Of a DNA stretch of 64,000 nucleotides, positions 18,153 to 27,486 are shown in pieces (positions within the stretch are counted from its first letter, which is position 1; every line of letters starts with the position of its first letter). Below the pieces are notes generated by a model. That model was not told the DNA's origin. It did not search any database and was given only the letters and a program-made list of their open reading frames with translations. The DNA is taken from the NCBI RefSeq assembly GCF_037023745.1, contig NZ_CP146101.1, forward strand, positions 2,224,001 through 2,288,000, in the 5' to 3' direction. This stretch comes from Streptomyces sp. SCSIO 30461. Its GTDB lineage: Bacteria; Actinomycetota; Actinomycetes; Streptomycetales; Streptomycetaceae. Position numbers and translations under genes: made by a program.

Positions 18153-21100
18153 TTACGGAGTGGGTGCGGTGAATCCGTCGAGGTCGAGCCAGTAGTCGTC
18201 GTCCTCCATCAAGCGCTGTTCCTTGATGAAGGCGCCGAACGGCCGCATCGACTGGGTGTTCTGCCAGTTCGACATCGAGGACCGGCCACACGGCTCCTTC
18301 CACGTCGGTGCCGTGGCATCCGGGCGGAGATGGAGCGTCATGGTGTCGTCGGCGTTGCGCCGGAGGTACGTCTGCACACACTCCTTGCCGCTGTAGGCGA
18401 CGGGGTTGGGGCCCGCGGAGTTTCCGGCGCTCTGGGCCGCGTTGGCGAAGACGAACTCATCACAGCTCTTCAAGTCGGTCTGTGGCGTGCCTGACTCCAG
18501 GCTCCACATGTCGCTGAAGTCACCGGTGCCACTGTAGGCCTTCCACTGCCTGGCGCAGATGAGCTGACGGTTGCGGTCCGACTGGATCTTGCCGGAACCG
18601 TCGACGGACATCTTGTTGCCCAGGTAGGTGAGCGGCTTGCTGCTGCTGCGCTGGCCCCACTTGATGTTGGTCTTGCGCCACATCATGTCGATGTGTGCCG
18701 CGGCCCCGGGGAACTTCTTGGAGTTCATGACATACGTCGGCTTGTAGCCGGAGAACACACAGCCGGTACCCGCGCCGGAGACCTCGGTGTCGCAACGGAT
18801 GTCCAGCTTGGCGCTCTCGAACTCGGACGGATTCACGACCGTAGCGCTGTTGACCTTACCGCCGAAAGACATGTACGGGGTGATCGTGTTCTTGGTGCCG
18901 CTGGGCGTCCACTTGAACCGCGCAGTAACGGTCCGCAGGAGCGTGTCGCCCTTGGCGAAGGTCTTCGACCCGTTCCAGTCGACGCTGGTGACGACGCAGT
19001 AACCGCGGCACTTGGCCTCGTAGTCGAAGGTAGCGGTGCTCACCGCACCGTCCATCAACTTCAGCCGGATCGTGGTGACCTGCGAGAACTCGGCACTACG
19101 CGGGTCGAGGTAGTACGTGGTGTAGAGGTCGAAGGCCGCGTTTCCGGTCGGTACGCCGTGCAACATCTCCGTCATCGCGTAGTCGCTGTGGATACAGGCG
19201 GTGGTGCGCTTGCGGCTGAGGGAGTGGTTGACCGTCGAGCATGACGCGGTGCTCGTGGCGGCCATAGCCCTCGGCGCCGCCGTGGCGGTGTCTGCCGGGG
19301 AGCTGCCGGCCGCGGAGAAGAGGCCGTCGGTGATGTCCTCGTTCGGCTCGACCGGCGCCGGGTCCGGAGCGGTCGGGTCGACCGTCATATTGCCGGTCAG
19401 CTTCGTGCCGTTGTACGTGCCCGGCACGAACGCCACCGCGTCGAAGGCGATGTCCGCCGACCCGCTGCCGCCGTTGAAGTTGTCGAGCTGCACCTCCGGG
19501 ATCTGGTCACCGAACTCGTAGGCACCCAGGTCCACCCACTTGTTGGCCTGGTTCGCCGTCTGCGAGATCGGCGCCTCCACCTCCCCCTCGGGTGTCTGGA
19601 TCCGGTAGACGGCGTTGGTGGTCTGCGCCCCGTGGTCGGGGATGTGCGCGTAGATCTTCGCCTGGCGGGTCGTGTTGGTCAGCGGAGCGTTCAGCTTCCA
19701 GGTACCCGTGACCTTCATACGGTAGGCGTTGCCCGGATAGGACTCCGGGGAGCGGGTGTGCGTGAACCAGAAGTGGTTGCCGTAGCCCGCGCCGATCTGG
19801 TGCGTGTCGATCTTCCCCGGATACGTGGTGACAGTGGTCGGGTTGTCCGTCCCGTCATGCGTGAGATCCATCTGGGTGTCCCACGGGACGAACGTGAAGT
19901 TGAACGTGCCGCTGGATTTCACCGCACCGCATCCGCGGCTGCCGTCGGCTCCCGCGGGGATGGTGCCGTCGGGCAGGTCGTCGACCACCAAGGTGTGGGC
20001 GGGCAGGGACCCGATGGAGCAGTTCGGTGGGTATGAGCCGGCGTCCGGCTGCTCGCCGTAGGACGTGGTGAAGCGGTGCACGCCGTTTCCGCACTCGGCG
20101 AGGCGTTCACAGTCCTTCCACTGGTCCTTGGTGATCTCCTCGTGCCACCAGCAGTGCAGCCAGTGCGGGTTGGTGTCGCTGTCGCCCGAGTCGGCGGTGC
20201 AGGCGCCCATGCCCTGGTCGTTGGAGTCGTTGTCACCGATCTTGGACGGGTCGCAGTAGTTCGACCCGTTGCAGAACAGGTCAACCGGCGGCTTGGCGTT
20301 GGATCGGTCCGCGCTGGTGGACCACCACGCGGCGCGGTAGCCGGCCTTGAAGTCGCCGGGCGCGAACATCGCCGAGATCGGGCGGGCCGCCCAGCCGATC
20401 ACCTTCTCCTGGTACGGCCAGTCCTGCGGGTGCGCGGCGTGGCTGTAGTCGTCCCCGGCGGGGTTGGTGGCGTTCTGCAGGAAGGGGACGCGGTTGGCCT
20501 TCCACAGCGGGTTGGCCGGGTTGTTGGTCCAGCCGACGCCCCAGTGGCCCTGGGAGTCCGCGGTGTTGTAGAAGCCGGAGTTGTACGCCCACAGGGCGAA
20601 GAACCAGTTCTCGATCCACTTGGGGTGGCCGCCGTTGATCTTCATCCCGGCGTTGTAGGTCTGGTTCCACTTCTCGGACAGGATCCGCACACCGGCGGCG
20701 ATGTTCGCCGTGTAGTCGAGGGCGACGGCTTCCTGCGCGAGCGTCGACAGAGCGGTCTCGCCCGGCTTGGTCCTGCCCGCCAGGCGCATACCGTCGGTGG
20801 CCTGGGTGATGCCGTAACCGCAGTCGGCGTCCGCCCAGTTGATGCGCCAGGGGTCGAGCTGCTCGCCCGAGGCGGCGTAGTCGACACCGTAGTAGTTGCC
20901 GATCAGGGAATTGGCGGTGACACCCGGCACGGCGAAGCGGGTGGCCTGCCACATGTTGGACTCCTGCGCGGTGATGCCGAGCATCACCTGCGCGGGAATG
21001 TGCCACTTGTCGGTGACGTCCGGGTCCTCGTTGTCGAGGGTGCCGTTGGGGTCACCGGCGAGCACGGTCGGCGGGAACAGGCCCTGGGGCTGGTAGCCGC

Positions 21101-22634
21101 CGGTACCGGTGTTCTTCCAGTTCGGTGACCGGTAGAAGTTCAGCTCGCCGACGACGGCCTGGTCCACGGCCCATTCGACCTGGCGCGGAGTGGGCTGGAA
21201 CGCCTGCTTCTTCACGTCGTTGCGGGCCACCGCGCAGTAGCGTTCCCCGGTGCCCTCGCTCGGGTTGTCGGCCTGCGCGGTGAGGGCCTGGGTGCGGACG
21301 GTCTGCGTGGACAGGCCGTCTGTGCTCTTCTTGCCCATGTCCGGGCCGGAGTCGACCGGGCCGCCGGTGGGCAGAGCGGGGGACAGGGCGTGCCCCTGTG
21401 CCTCGTCGCCCACGCGGTGCACGCCGGGGCGCAGGTCGAGGGTTACGGAATTGCCCGAGTCCAGCACGCGCAGGGCCGTACGGGCGGGGCGCGGCTTGGC
21501 GGCGTCCTCCGGGTTGACCAGGGTGGTCTTCCCATCGGACCAGGTGGTGGTCAGGGCCGCCTGGGCGTGGCTGGAGATCGCCGCGCCCTTGGGGAGCTTG
21601 CCGGGGTTGTGCACCCGCTTGGGCAGGGCCTTGGACGTGGCGTCACCGGTGACGAACACCTCGCCGCGTGCCGAGCGGGTCAGGTCCCAGGCGTGCAGCC
21701 CGCCGGAGGCGACGGTGACGGGCTCGGCCTTCTTGCCCTGCCTCACCTTCGTACGGTCCAGGTGCTTGGCCCAGGCGGCCGGCTCGTCGGACGCCTTCTT
21801 GTCCAACTCGCGGTCGATGAAGGTGATACCGCCGTCGGTGTCGGCGGTGATCTGGAACGGCACCGTGGTGGTGGACGCCAGGGTCTTCTCGGCCGCGCCG
21901 TTGATCCGTACCAGCTTGTTGCCGTGGGCGGCGACGATGCCCGCGTCGGTGGGGATCGCCGAGGTGATCTGGCCGGCGAGCGTGACCGGCTTCGACTCCT
22001 TGCCGGTGGCCGCGTCGACGGTTATCAGACGGGTCTGCTGCTTATCGTCACCGTCATGGGTGAGCTGGGTGAACACCGCCTGATCGCCCTGGCCGCAGCC
22101 GGGCGAGAAGTAGGCGAGCGACGACTGGAACGGCAGCTTGGTGACCTCGCCCGAGGTCAGGTCGACCACCGCGGTGAAGGCACCGCGAACCATCAGCTCG
22201 GGCTTGTTGGTGAACATCCGCGGCGCGTACGAGACGGCCGCGTACTTGCCGGACTCGGTGACGCAGTGGTTGCCGATCCAGGTGTCCGAGGCGAAACCGT
22301 CCTCGAACAGACTGGCCACCGTCTGGAGTTGGTAGCCGTCCTTCTCCTTGCCCGCAAGGAGGTGGAAGCCGGTGCCGTCACCGGTCGTGGTGACCGCGGT
22401 GTCCGCGGATTTCTCGTAGCCCTTGCCGAGCAGGCCGGCGCGGTCCTTCGCGGGGATCGCGGAGGGCTCCAGGGAGAGCTTCTTCTGCTGCTGGGTGGTG
22501 TCGCTCCACCCCTGCGCCGCGCTCTTGGGCGGCTTTGGTTCCTCGGCCTGCGCGGGCAGGCTCAGCGGTATCGCCAGCGCGGTGGTCACCGCAAGGGTGA
22601 TCGGCACGCGCAGACGGATATGGATCTGTCTCAA
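18153..22634 (-). CDS. Large secreted multidomain protein with lysozyme-like, golvesin-like and NucA/NucB nuclease domains
   Basis: A 1,493-residue exported protein. The TTG start at 22634 is chosen because GAGAGGGA lies just upstream and a classic signal peptide follows (VPITLAVTTALAIPLSLPAQA). Residues about 30-400 form a repetitive beta domain. A transglycosylase-like region with ITAQESNMW (about 558) and ALWAYNSGFYN spans 545-690. A golvesin-type beta domain lies at about 960-1070. The C-terminus (about 1270-1490) matches NucA/NucB-type DNases with RQLICARQWKAYSG and SCDEFVFA (about 1393). It sits 17 bp behind a lipoprotein gene and faces a SUKH gene. A secreted antibacterial nuclease is the best reading but remains inferred. 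The open frame extends further upstream only because it crosses the lipoprotein gene. Confidence 0.8.
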   Translation of the reverse strand: MRQIHIRLRVPITLAVTTALAIPLSLPAQAEEPKPPKSAAQGWSDTTQQQKKLSLEPSAIPAKDRAGLLGKGYEKSADTAVTTTGDGTGFHLLAGKEKDGYQLQTVASLFEDGFASDTWIGNHCVTESGKYAAVSYAPRMFTNKPELMVRGAFTAVVDLTSGEVTKLPFQSSLAYFSPGCGQGDQAVFTQLTHDGDDKQQTRLITVDAATGKESKPVTLAGQITSAIPTDAGIVAAHGNKLVRINGAAEKTLASTTTVPFQITADTDGGITFIDRELDKKASDEPAAWAKHLDRTKVRQGKKAEPVTVASGGLHAWDLTRSARGEVFVTGDATSKALPKRVHNPGKLPKGAAISSHAQAALTTTWSDGKTTLVNPEDAAKPRPARTALRVLDSGNSVTLDLRPGVHRVGDEAQGHALSPALPTGGPVDSGPDMGKKSTDGLSTQTVRTQALTAQADNPSEGTGERYCAVARNDVKKQAFQPTPRQVEWAVDQAVVGELNFYRSPNWKNTGTGGYQPQGLFPPTVLAGDPNGTLDNEDPDVTDKWHIPAQVMLGITAQESNMWQATRFAVPGVTANSLIGNYYGVDYAASGEQLDPWRINWADADCGYGITQATDGMRLAGRTKPGETALSTLAQEAVALDYTANIAAGVRILSEKWNQTYNAGMKINGGHPKWIENWFFALWAYNSGFYNTADSQGHWGVGWTNNPANPLWKANRVPFLQNATNPAGDDYSHAAHPQDWPYQEKVIGWAARPISAMFAPGDFKAGYRAAWWSTSADRSNAKPPVDLFCNGSNYCDPSKIGDNDSNDQGMGACTADSGDSDTNPHWLHCWWHEEITKDQWKDCERLAECGNGVHRFTTSYGEQPDAGSYPPNCSIGSLPAHTLVVDDLPDGTIPAGADGSRGCGAVKSSGTFNFTFVPWDTQMDLTHDGTDNPTTVTTYPGKIDTHQIGAGYGNHFWFTHTRSPESYPGNAYRMKVTGTWKLNAPLTNTTRQAKIYAHIPDHGAQTTNAVYRIQTPEGEVEAPISQTANQANKWVDLGAYEFGDQIPEVQLDNFNGGSGSADIAFDAVAFVPGTYNGTKLTGNMTVDPTAPDPAPVEPNEDITDGLFSAAGSSPADTATAAPRAMAATSTASCSTVNHSLSRKRTTACIHSDYAMTEMLHGVPTGNAAFDLYTTYYLDPRSAEFSQVTTIRLKLMDGAVSTATFDYEAKCRGYCVVTSVDWNGSKTFAKGDTLLRTVTARFKWTPSGTKNTITPYMSFGGKVNSATVVNPSEFESAKLDIRCDTEVSGAGTGCVFSGYKPTYVMNSKKFPGAAAHIDMMWRKTNIKWGQRSSSKPLTYLGNKMSVDGSGKIQSDRNRQLICARQWKAYSGTGDFSDMWSLESGTPQTDLKSCDEFVFANAAQSAGNSAGPNPVAYSGKECVQTYLRRNADDTMTLHLRPDATAPTWKEPCGRSSMSNWQNTQSMRPFGAFIKEQRLMEDDDYWLDLDGFTAPTP

Positions 22635-22651
22635 CTGTGTTCCCTCTCTGG

Positions 22652-23632
22652 TTACTTGACTGCCTTCGCGGCCGCAAGGACCTCGCCCATGCGCTTCTTG
22701 ATGGCGGCAAGCTGGTCCTTGTTCTCCTTGATCAGCCGCTTCTGGACGGCCGACTCCTCCTTGAACCAGACCTCGATCAGACGGGTCTGCTCCTTGCAGT
22801 CGATGTCGTCCAGCGCGAGCTCGATCGCGTTCTTGGTGGTGCCGTCGCCGTCGGCGTAGCCCTGCTCCATCGCCCGGTACGGATCGGCGGCCTTGCGGCC
22901 CTTGTCCTTCATGCAGGCCGACCAGCTCTTGAGAGCCTTCTCGACCGGCTTCAGCGGCCGGGACTCGGAGAGGCTTGTCGAGGCGAGCCCGGAGACAAAG
23001 CCCGCATCCTCCTCGTTCACCTTGAGCCGCCGCTTCGACCAGCCGGCGCAGCCGCCCTCGTGCAGCTTCTTTCCGTTGTGCTCGGCGCGCGCGGGCTCCG
23101 GGACCCTGCCGAAATGGCCGTCGCTGACCTTGGCGCCCTTGGGCGGGGCGAACTCGGGCTTCTTCCGCCCGGTCAGGACCTCCACCTCGATGCCTGAAAG
23201 CCCCTCCTCGACGGATGCGAGGCTCCGGGTCAGCTCCTTCGGCAGCCCGTACCCGTACTTCTGTGCCTGTGCGCGGTCGCTGAGGCCGTAACGCCGCTCG
23301 ATCGAGACGGCGTTGCTGTGGGGCGGCGGGTTCACGCCGGGACGCGGCAGATCGACGGTCAGCCCGTACTCGGACATGCACCGCGTCTGCAGGGTGCGCA
23401 GCGCGGTGTCGACGGCGACCTGATCCGCGTAGGAGGGCAGGTAGGACTCAAGCGGCAGCTCCAGGCCCTTGACCAGCCCGGAAGTGGGCACCTCCGCAGG
23501 CCAGTTAGCCCGGTCGATCGGGGCCTTGTCCTTCGCCGAGTCGGATGCCGATCCGGACGAGGAGCAGGCACCGAGCGAGACTGCCGCGAGCATGACAGTG
23601 GTGGCGACGGTCGCTCGCCTGAGGACGTGCAT
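22652..23632 (-). CDS. Lipoprotein upstream of the large secreted nuclease-like protein
   Basis: A 326-residue predicted lipoprotein: MHVLRRATVATTVMLAAVSLGACSSS has a basic N-terminus, hydrophobic core and lipobox LGAC. The mature part is helical and charged, with Cys-containing segments TRCMSEYGL, GGCAGWS, WSACMKDKG and DIDCKEQ. These resemble the many actinobacterial surface lipoproteins of unknown role. ATG at 23632 follows GAAGGAAG; a further ATG 36 bases upstream would spoil the signal peptide. It is probably translated together with the large secreted protein 17 bp downstream. It could anchor or chaperone that protein; no direct evidence. Confidence 0.8.
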   Translation of the reverse strand: MHVLRRATVATTVMLAAVSLGACSSSGSASDSAKDKAPIDRANWPAEVPTSGLVKGLELPLESYLPSYADQVAVDTALRTLQTRCMSEYGLTVDLPRPGVNPPPHSNAVSIERRYGLSDRAQAQKYGYGLPKELTRSLASVEEGLSGIEVEVLTGRKKPEFAPPKGAKVSDGHFGRVPEPARAEHNGKKLHEGGCAGWSKRRLKVNEEDAGFVSGLASTSLSESRPLKPVEKALKSWSACMKDKGRKAADPYRAMEQGYADGDGTTKNAIELALDDIDCKEQTRLIEVWFKEESAVQKRLIKENKDQLAAIKKRMGEVLAAAKAVK

Positions 23633-23701
23633 GGGTCTTCCTTCTCTACGTGACATGAGGTGGTCCACGTGCGTGGCGCGTGCCAGCCGCGCTCCTCACG
23701 C

Positions 23702-24843
23702 TCAGCGGCGCAGCGCCTCCTCCGGGCGGATTCGGGAGTCCTTGCCGTCCGCCCACGCGGTGGTGACCGCGGCATGGCCGTGGCTGGAGAGGTGTGCCCC
23801 CTTGGGGAGGCCACCGGGATTCTTCACCGTCGCGGGCAGATCGCCCTTCGTTTCGGCCTTGCCGGTGATGAACACCGTGCCGCTGCCGGTGGCGGTCAGA
23901 TCCAGCCCGTCGGCGCGCCTGAGGCGACCGTGGTGGGCTTGGCGCCCCTGGTCCGGAGCTGGCTGGCGGCGAGATGCCGCGCGTAACCGGTGGACGGGTT
24001 CTTGGTGTTCTTCGACTGGGTACGGTCGATGTAGGTCAGACCGCCGTCCTTGTCGATGGTGAATTAAAACGGGGTTTGTGTGGTGCGGGCGATCTCCGTC
24101 AACTTGCCGTTGGCGCTGGCCTTGACGACACGGTTGCCGTGCGCAGCGACGGCGCCGCCGTCCACTGGGACGGCGGAGGAGACCTGCCCGTTGCACACGA
24201 CCGGGACACCGGCTTTGCCGGTGGCGGCGTCGACGGTGATCAGGCGGGTCTGCTGCGCGTGGTTATCCTCGTAGGAGAGTTGGGTGAACACGGCCTTTTC
24301 TCCCGCGCCGCACCCGGGGTTGAAGTAGGCCAAGGATGCCTGGAGCGGCAACTTGGTGACTTTGCCAGTCGTCAGGTCCACCACGGCGGCGAACGCGCCA
24401 CGAGCCATGAGCTCCGGCTTGTTGGTGAAGGTGCGAGGTGCGTAGGCCACGGCCGCGCGGTTCCCGGAGGCGGTCAGACACGAGCTACCGATCCAGGTGT
24501 CGGTTTCGAAGCGCGGTTCGGACAGGGTTGCCGCGGTCTTCCACGCGTACCCGGTCGCCTCGTCGGCGACTAGCAGGTGGAAGCCGGTTCCATCACCGGA
24601 GGTGGTGAACGCGGTGTCGGCGGACTGCTTGTAGTGGGAGCCCAGCAGCTCGGTCCGGTTCCCGGGAGCGACGGATTCCGGCTTGTGGACGTCTTGGGAT
24701 TTCGGGGCCTGGTACTGGGCGGCAGCCTTTGGGGGCGACGGTTCGGCCGCTCTCGCGGGGGTGGTCAGCGGTATCGCCAGTGCTGTCGCCACAGCGACGA
24801 CGACCGGCACCCGCAAAGGTCTTGTCGATCTCTTCCTTTTCAC
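23702..24843 (-). pseudogene. Decayed partial copy of the large secreted protein
   Basis: From the GTG at 24843 (GAGGAAGA upstream) the frame encodes a signal peptide (LRVPVVVAVATALAIPLTTPARA) and then about 225 residues closely similar to the N-terminal beta domain of the intact protein, for example DGTGFHLLVADE and RLITVDAATGK. An in-frame TAA at 24064-24066 interrupts it. Homology continues beyond the stop, then needs a frameshift near 23910 before DLTATGSGTVFITGKAE, and ends at a stop at 23702 where the intact copy would continue another 1,100 residues. It is therefore a truncated tandem duplicate. Confidence 0.85.
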
Positions 24844-25117
24844 ACTCTTCCTCAGGTTGGGACGGACGATCCGCTCCGGGGTTGTCGCTGGCCGGAGGGA
24901 TCTCAGCCGCCGGGCTTTCCTCGGCGGAGTCTGAACGCGACCCCAGCACAAGGCGACCGGTCATATGCCGTGCTGCGATGAAACCGACTCGGAAACTGGA
25001 CACGTCGTGAGGGAGTGAATGGCCATGGCCCGTCAGGCAATACGATCGTGTCTCAGCAACAAGCCAGGCCAAGCCGAGCGCTGGGGGCTTGGTTCACTCC
25101 CCGCGGACACAGCACAC
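24844..25117. other. Intergenic stretch, promoter side of the secreted-protein cluster
   Basis: 274 bp between two minus-strand units. It should hold the promoter for the decayed copy and possibly the lipoprotein-nuclease pair. No repeat or operator is evident. Confidence 0.5.
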
Positions 25118-25630
25118 CTATCTGTCGCTGACTGTGGGGGTGTACTCGTCAACGTAGATTTTCGGATGCTGGGGAATCGGACCGAGATGTTTTCCTCCGA
25201 TCACGGTGGCGTCACGTCCTATGGCTCCCGGTTGCACGTTCTGGATCCGGAAGTTGTTGTAGGCGACCCAGCCTTCGCCGTCGGCGATGCTGATTTTGAT
25301 CTGGTAGCTGGCCGGTTTGTCGTTCGTATTGGTGACAGCGATGGCCGTATATACACCAATTGCATTCGGTGTTGCGCGTACTTCTACATCGCCGTAGGTG
25401 AGCACACGAGTGGATCCCTCATCATGAAATGACGGTGTGGGATCAGTCTTCTGCGGAACAGGCGGCGTTTCTGAGGCAGCCACCGACACACGAGTTGAAG
25501 GATGAGGCTCGGGTTGTGTGTTCACAGGCTGACCAGAACCGGAGCACCCGCATATCATTACCATGACAGCGAGAAGAGGAAGCCCTCGGACCACGAAGGT
25601 CCGAGCGCTTCCTTCCATATCCCTATTCAT
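25118..25630 (-). CDS. Small lipoprotein of unknown function
   Basis: A 170-residue predicted lipoprotein with signal peptide TFVVRGLPLLAVMVMICGC (lipobox ICGC), a Pro/Thr/Ser-rich linker of about 45 residues and a C-terminal beta-sandwich-like region (TYGDVEVRATPNAIGVYTAIAV, TNTNDKPASYQIKIS). The beta pattern resembles extracytoplasmic FxLYD/DUF4352-like domains, but the family is not certain. The ATG overlaps the stop of the upstream secreted-protein gene (TGATG), so the two genes are translationally coupled. Confidence 0.7.
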   Translation of the reverse strand: MNRDMEGSARTFVVRGLPLLAVMVMICGCSGSGQPVNTQPEPHPSTRVSVAASETPPVPQKTDPTPSFHDEGSTRVLTYGDVEVRATPNAIGVYTAIAVTNTNDKPASYQIKISIADGEGWVAYNNFRIQNVQPGAIGRDATVIGGKHLGPIPQHPKIYVDEYTPTVSDR

Positions 25631-26205
25631 CAATTGCAGGACCCGACCGTCTGAACGTTGTCGATGACGACGGCGCCGCTAGAAGACTTCATGTAGGAGT
25701 ACACCGTGCCGCAGTAGCCGCGCTTCTGATAGACGGGCCCGGCGTAGGTGCTGTAGGAGCCGAAGTCCTGGGTAGCAGCGGTGGAAGTGTAGTTGTCGTT
25801 TAGACGGACGCCCATGTAGCGAGTGGAGCCTGTGTCGTTGAAGAACACGGCACAGATGGGCTTGTCGTAGTAGGAGCCTCCGGTCGAGGTGCCGTTGGTC
25901 CAGGTGTAGGTGGTGCCGTTGGTGCCGTACCGCCATGCTCCGGTAGAGATGGTGTAGCCCGCGCCGCACACGTTCGCCGTGGCGGCAGCAGCCAGGGTGT
26001 TGGACTCCAGCGTCTCCTTCGTACCTTCCGGCGCGTTCTTGTCCAAGGCCAGTCCGTGGCCCTGGCCACCGGCGAACTGCACAATCTCGACGGACTTGTT
26101 CGACGGAACCGGCTTGTCGGCGGCGTTCGCCGTACTCGCCAGCACCGTACCGCCCAGGAGAAGAGCAGCAACGGTAAAGACTCCGAGCTTAGAGGCTGTA
26201 TGCAT
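25630..26205 (-). CDS. Small secreted protein of unknown function
   Basis: A 191-residue exported protein beginning MHTASKLGVFTVAALLLGG with a cleavage region ASTANAA. The mature C-terminal 100 residues are rich in Gly, Tyr, Thr and Asn, with segments GAWRYGTNGTTYTWTNG and YMGVRLNDNYT, and four Cys that could form two disulfides. The pattern is that of a small extracellular beta protein; no family is recognised. ATG at 26205 is preceded by AAGGAAC; the open frame upstream has no codon bias. Coupled to the downstream lipoprotein by a one-base overlap. Confidence 0.7.
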   Translation of the reverse strand: MHTASKLGVFTVAALLLGGTVLASTANAADKPVPSNKSVEIVQFAGGQGHGLALDKNAPEGTKETLESNTLAAAATANVCGAGYTISTGAWRYGTNGTTYTWTNGTSTGGSYYDKPICAVFFNDTGSTRYMGVRLNDNYTSTAATQDFGSYSTYAGPVYQKRGYCGTVYSYMKSSSGAVVIDNVQTVGSCN

Positions 26206-27486
26206 AAATGTTCCTTGCGTTTTTGTTTTCCAGTCAGTTAAGTGGCGTACAGGCGGTGGCCATGGCCTCGCGGTTTCGCTACCCCTGCACTCGGCGGTAT
26301 GAGTGGGTTGTGGCGGCGGTGAAAGGCCGCATAAGTGAGCGTGAACGCCACCTGTCGTGGTCCTCGCGCGTAGCCATTCCCGCCAAGGGCCGATCAGTAT
26401 TCCATGAGGCGGCGCTATTCGACCTATTTCAAGGCATAAGGGCGAGAACAGCCCTACTCTACAAGTGGAGGCATGATGCGGTACCCAGGCTCCGTAGCCA
26501 GAGTTCACGGAATTCTGAAGCCAGAGTTGAATGCTCCCGGCATAGCGGGCCTGTGGTCGATGTCGAAAGCGATCCGGTTGGGTACAGGAAAGTCAATACT
26601 CACTGCACAAGTCACAACTGCGGCAGCCTTGCTTATGCGATTTCCTCAACCAGGACCATGCGTCCGACAAGCGACAGGGATACACCCTTCAGCCTTAAAT
26701 CGATGCCATCGAGCCCAACCACGTCATCTCCTCCCCCCGCAGGAGTGCCAATTCGACGAGGCAATCCCCCGAGCGCGAGTCGCAGGTTCGGGGCGTCAAG
26801 CCTCACACTAGGTAGTGGACGTAATCTGAGCAAACATATTACCCGACGCAAAGAATCGTGATCGTTTCCGCTGGGCTTTGCATGGCTCCGGGGTGACTGG
26901 CAGTTACCCCGACCATTGACATACGCGACAAATCGTCAGGATACGATGTGTTTTTTGCGTTTCGGGTGAGGCGTGCCGGCGCGTGAGCGAATTTCGGCCA
27001 TTAGGGCGTGAAGGTTAACTGTTGGGGTGCATGAATTCAGCCGGTCGCCCACCCCCTCGACCTGGAGTTGGTTAGGCACTGCTGATGTTCAGCAACATTC
27101 CCTAGTGTTGACTCACTTCAGAAATCTGTTTCGGCCACACGTGCATCAATCTCAAGTTCCAGTTGGTGGGAGTTGGCGACGGCCCAGGCCACACTGCGTC
27201 ACGATGTGACATCGATCACACTGCAACTCGCTGCAGGGATGATGCGTTCTCGCATCGTGGGATGAAGGCGTCGATCGCGGCCGAGTGTTTGGGATGCCGA
27301 GGTTCACGAAGCGGCCTCTCCTCGGTGGTCAGCCATCGGATCAGAGCAGCCAGGCATCTGCGGACCGGTCCACGCTGTCTCTGACGTTGTTCGCCCGTAT
27401 GCACACCGGGGACCATGTGCCCAGGGAGGTATTGACCGCTGAACTGTCGTCACTCGACTTTCGCTGTTCTCGCGGGGTCGGTGTGA
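26206..27486. other. Gene-poor, lower-GC stretch of 1.28 kb
   Basis: No convincing coding region on either strand. Several frames of 60-217 codons exist but lack a ribosome site, Streptomyces third-position GC and recognisable motifs. Base composition is visibly less GC-rich than elsewhere. A sigma70-like element (TTGACA at 26916 and GGATAC about 17 bases later) is present on the plus strand with no gene downstream. The stretch ends at a transposase gene, so it is probably remnant horizontally acquired DNA. Confidence 0.55.
26916..26944 (+). promoter_or_regulatory. Candidate orphan promoter TTGACA-N17-GGATAC
   Basis: Consensus -35 hexamer with a weaker -10 at normal spacing, inside the gene-poor stretch. 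No ORF follows; a short RNA is possible but unsupported. Confidence 0.3.

Noticed and set aside
18153..23381. Single 1,742-residue minus-strand reading frame
   Set aside because: The part above 22634 runs through the lipoprotein gene in another frame and is Arg/Gly-rich with no signal peptide. The TTG start with a ribosome site and signal peptide at 22634 explains the true gene.
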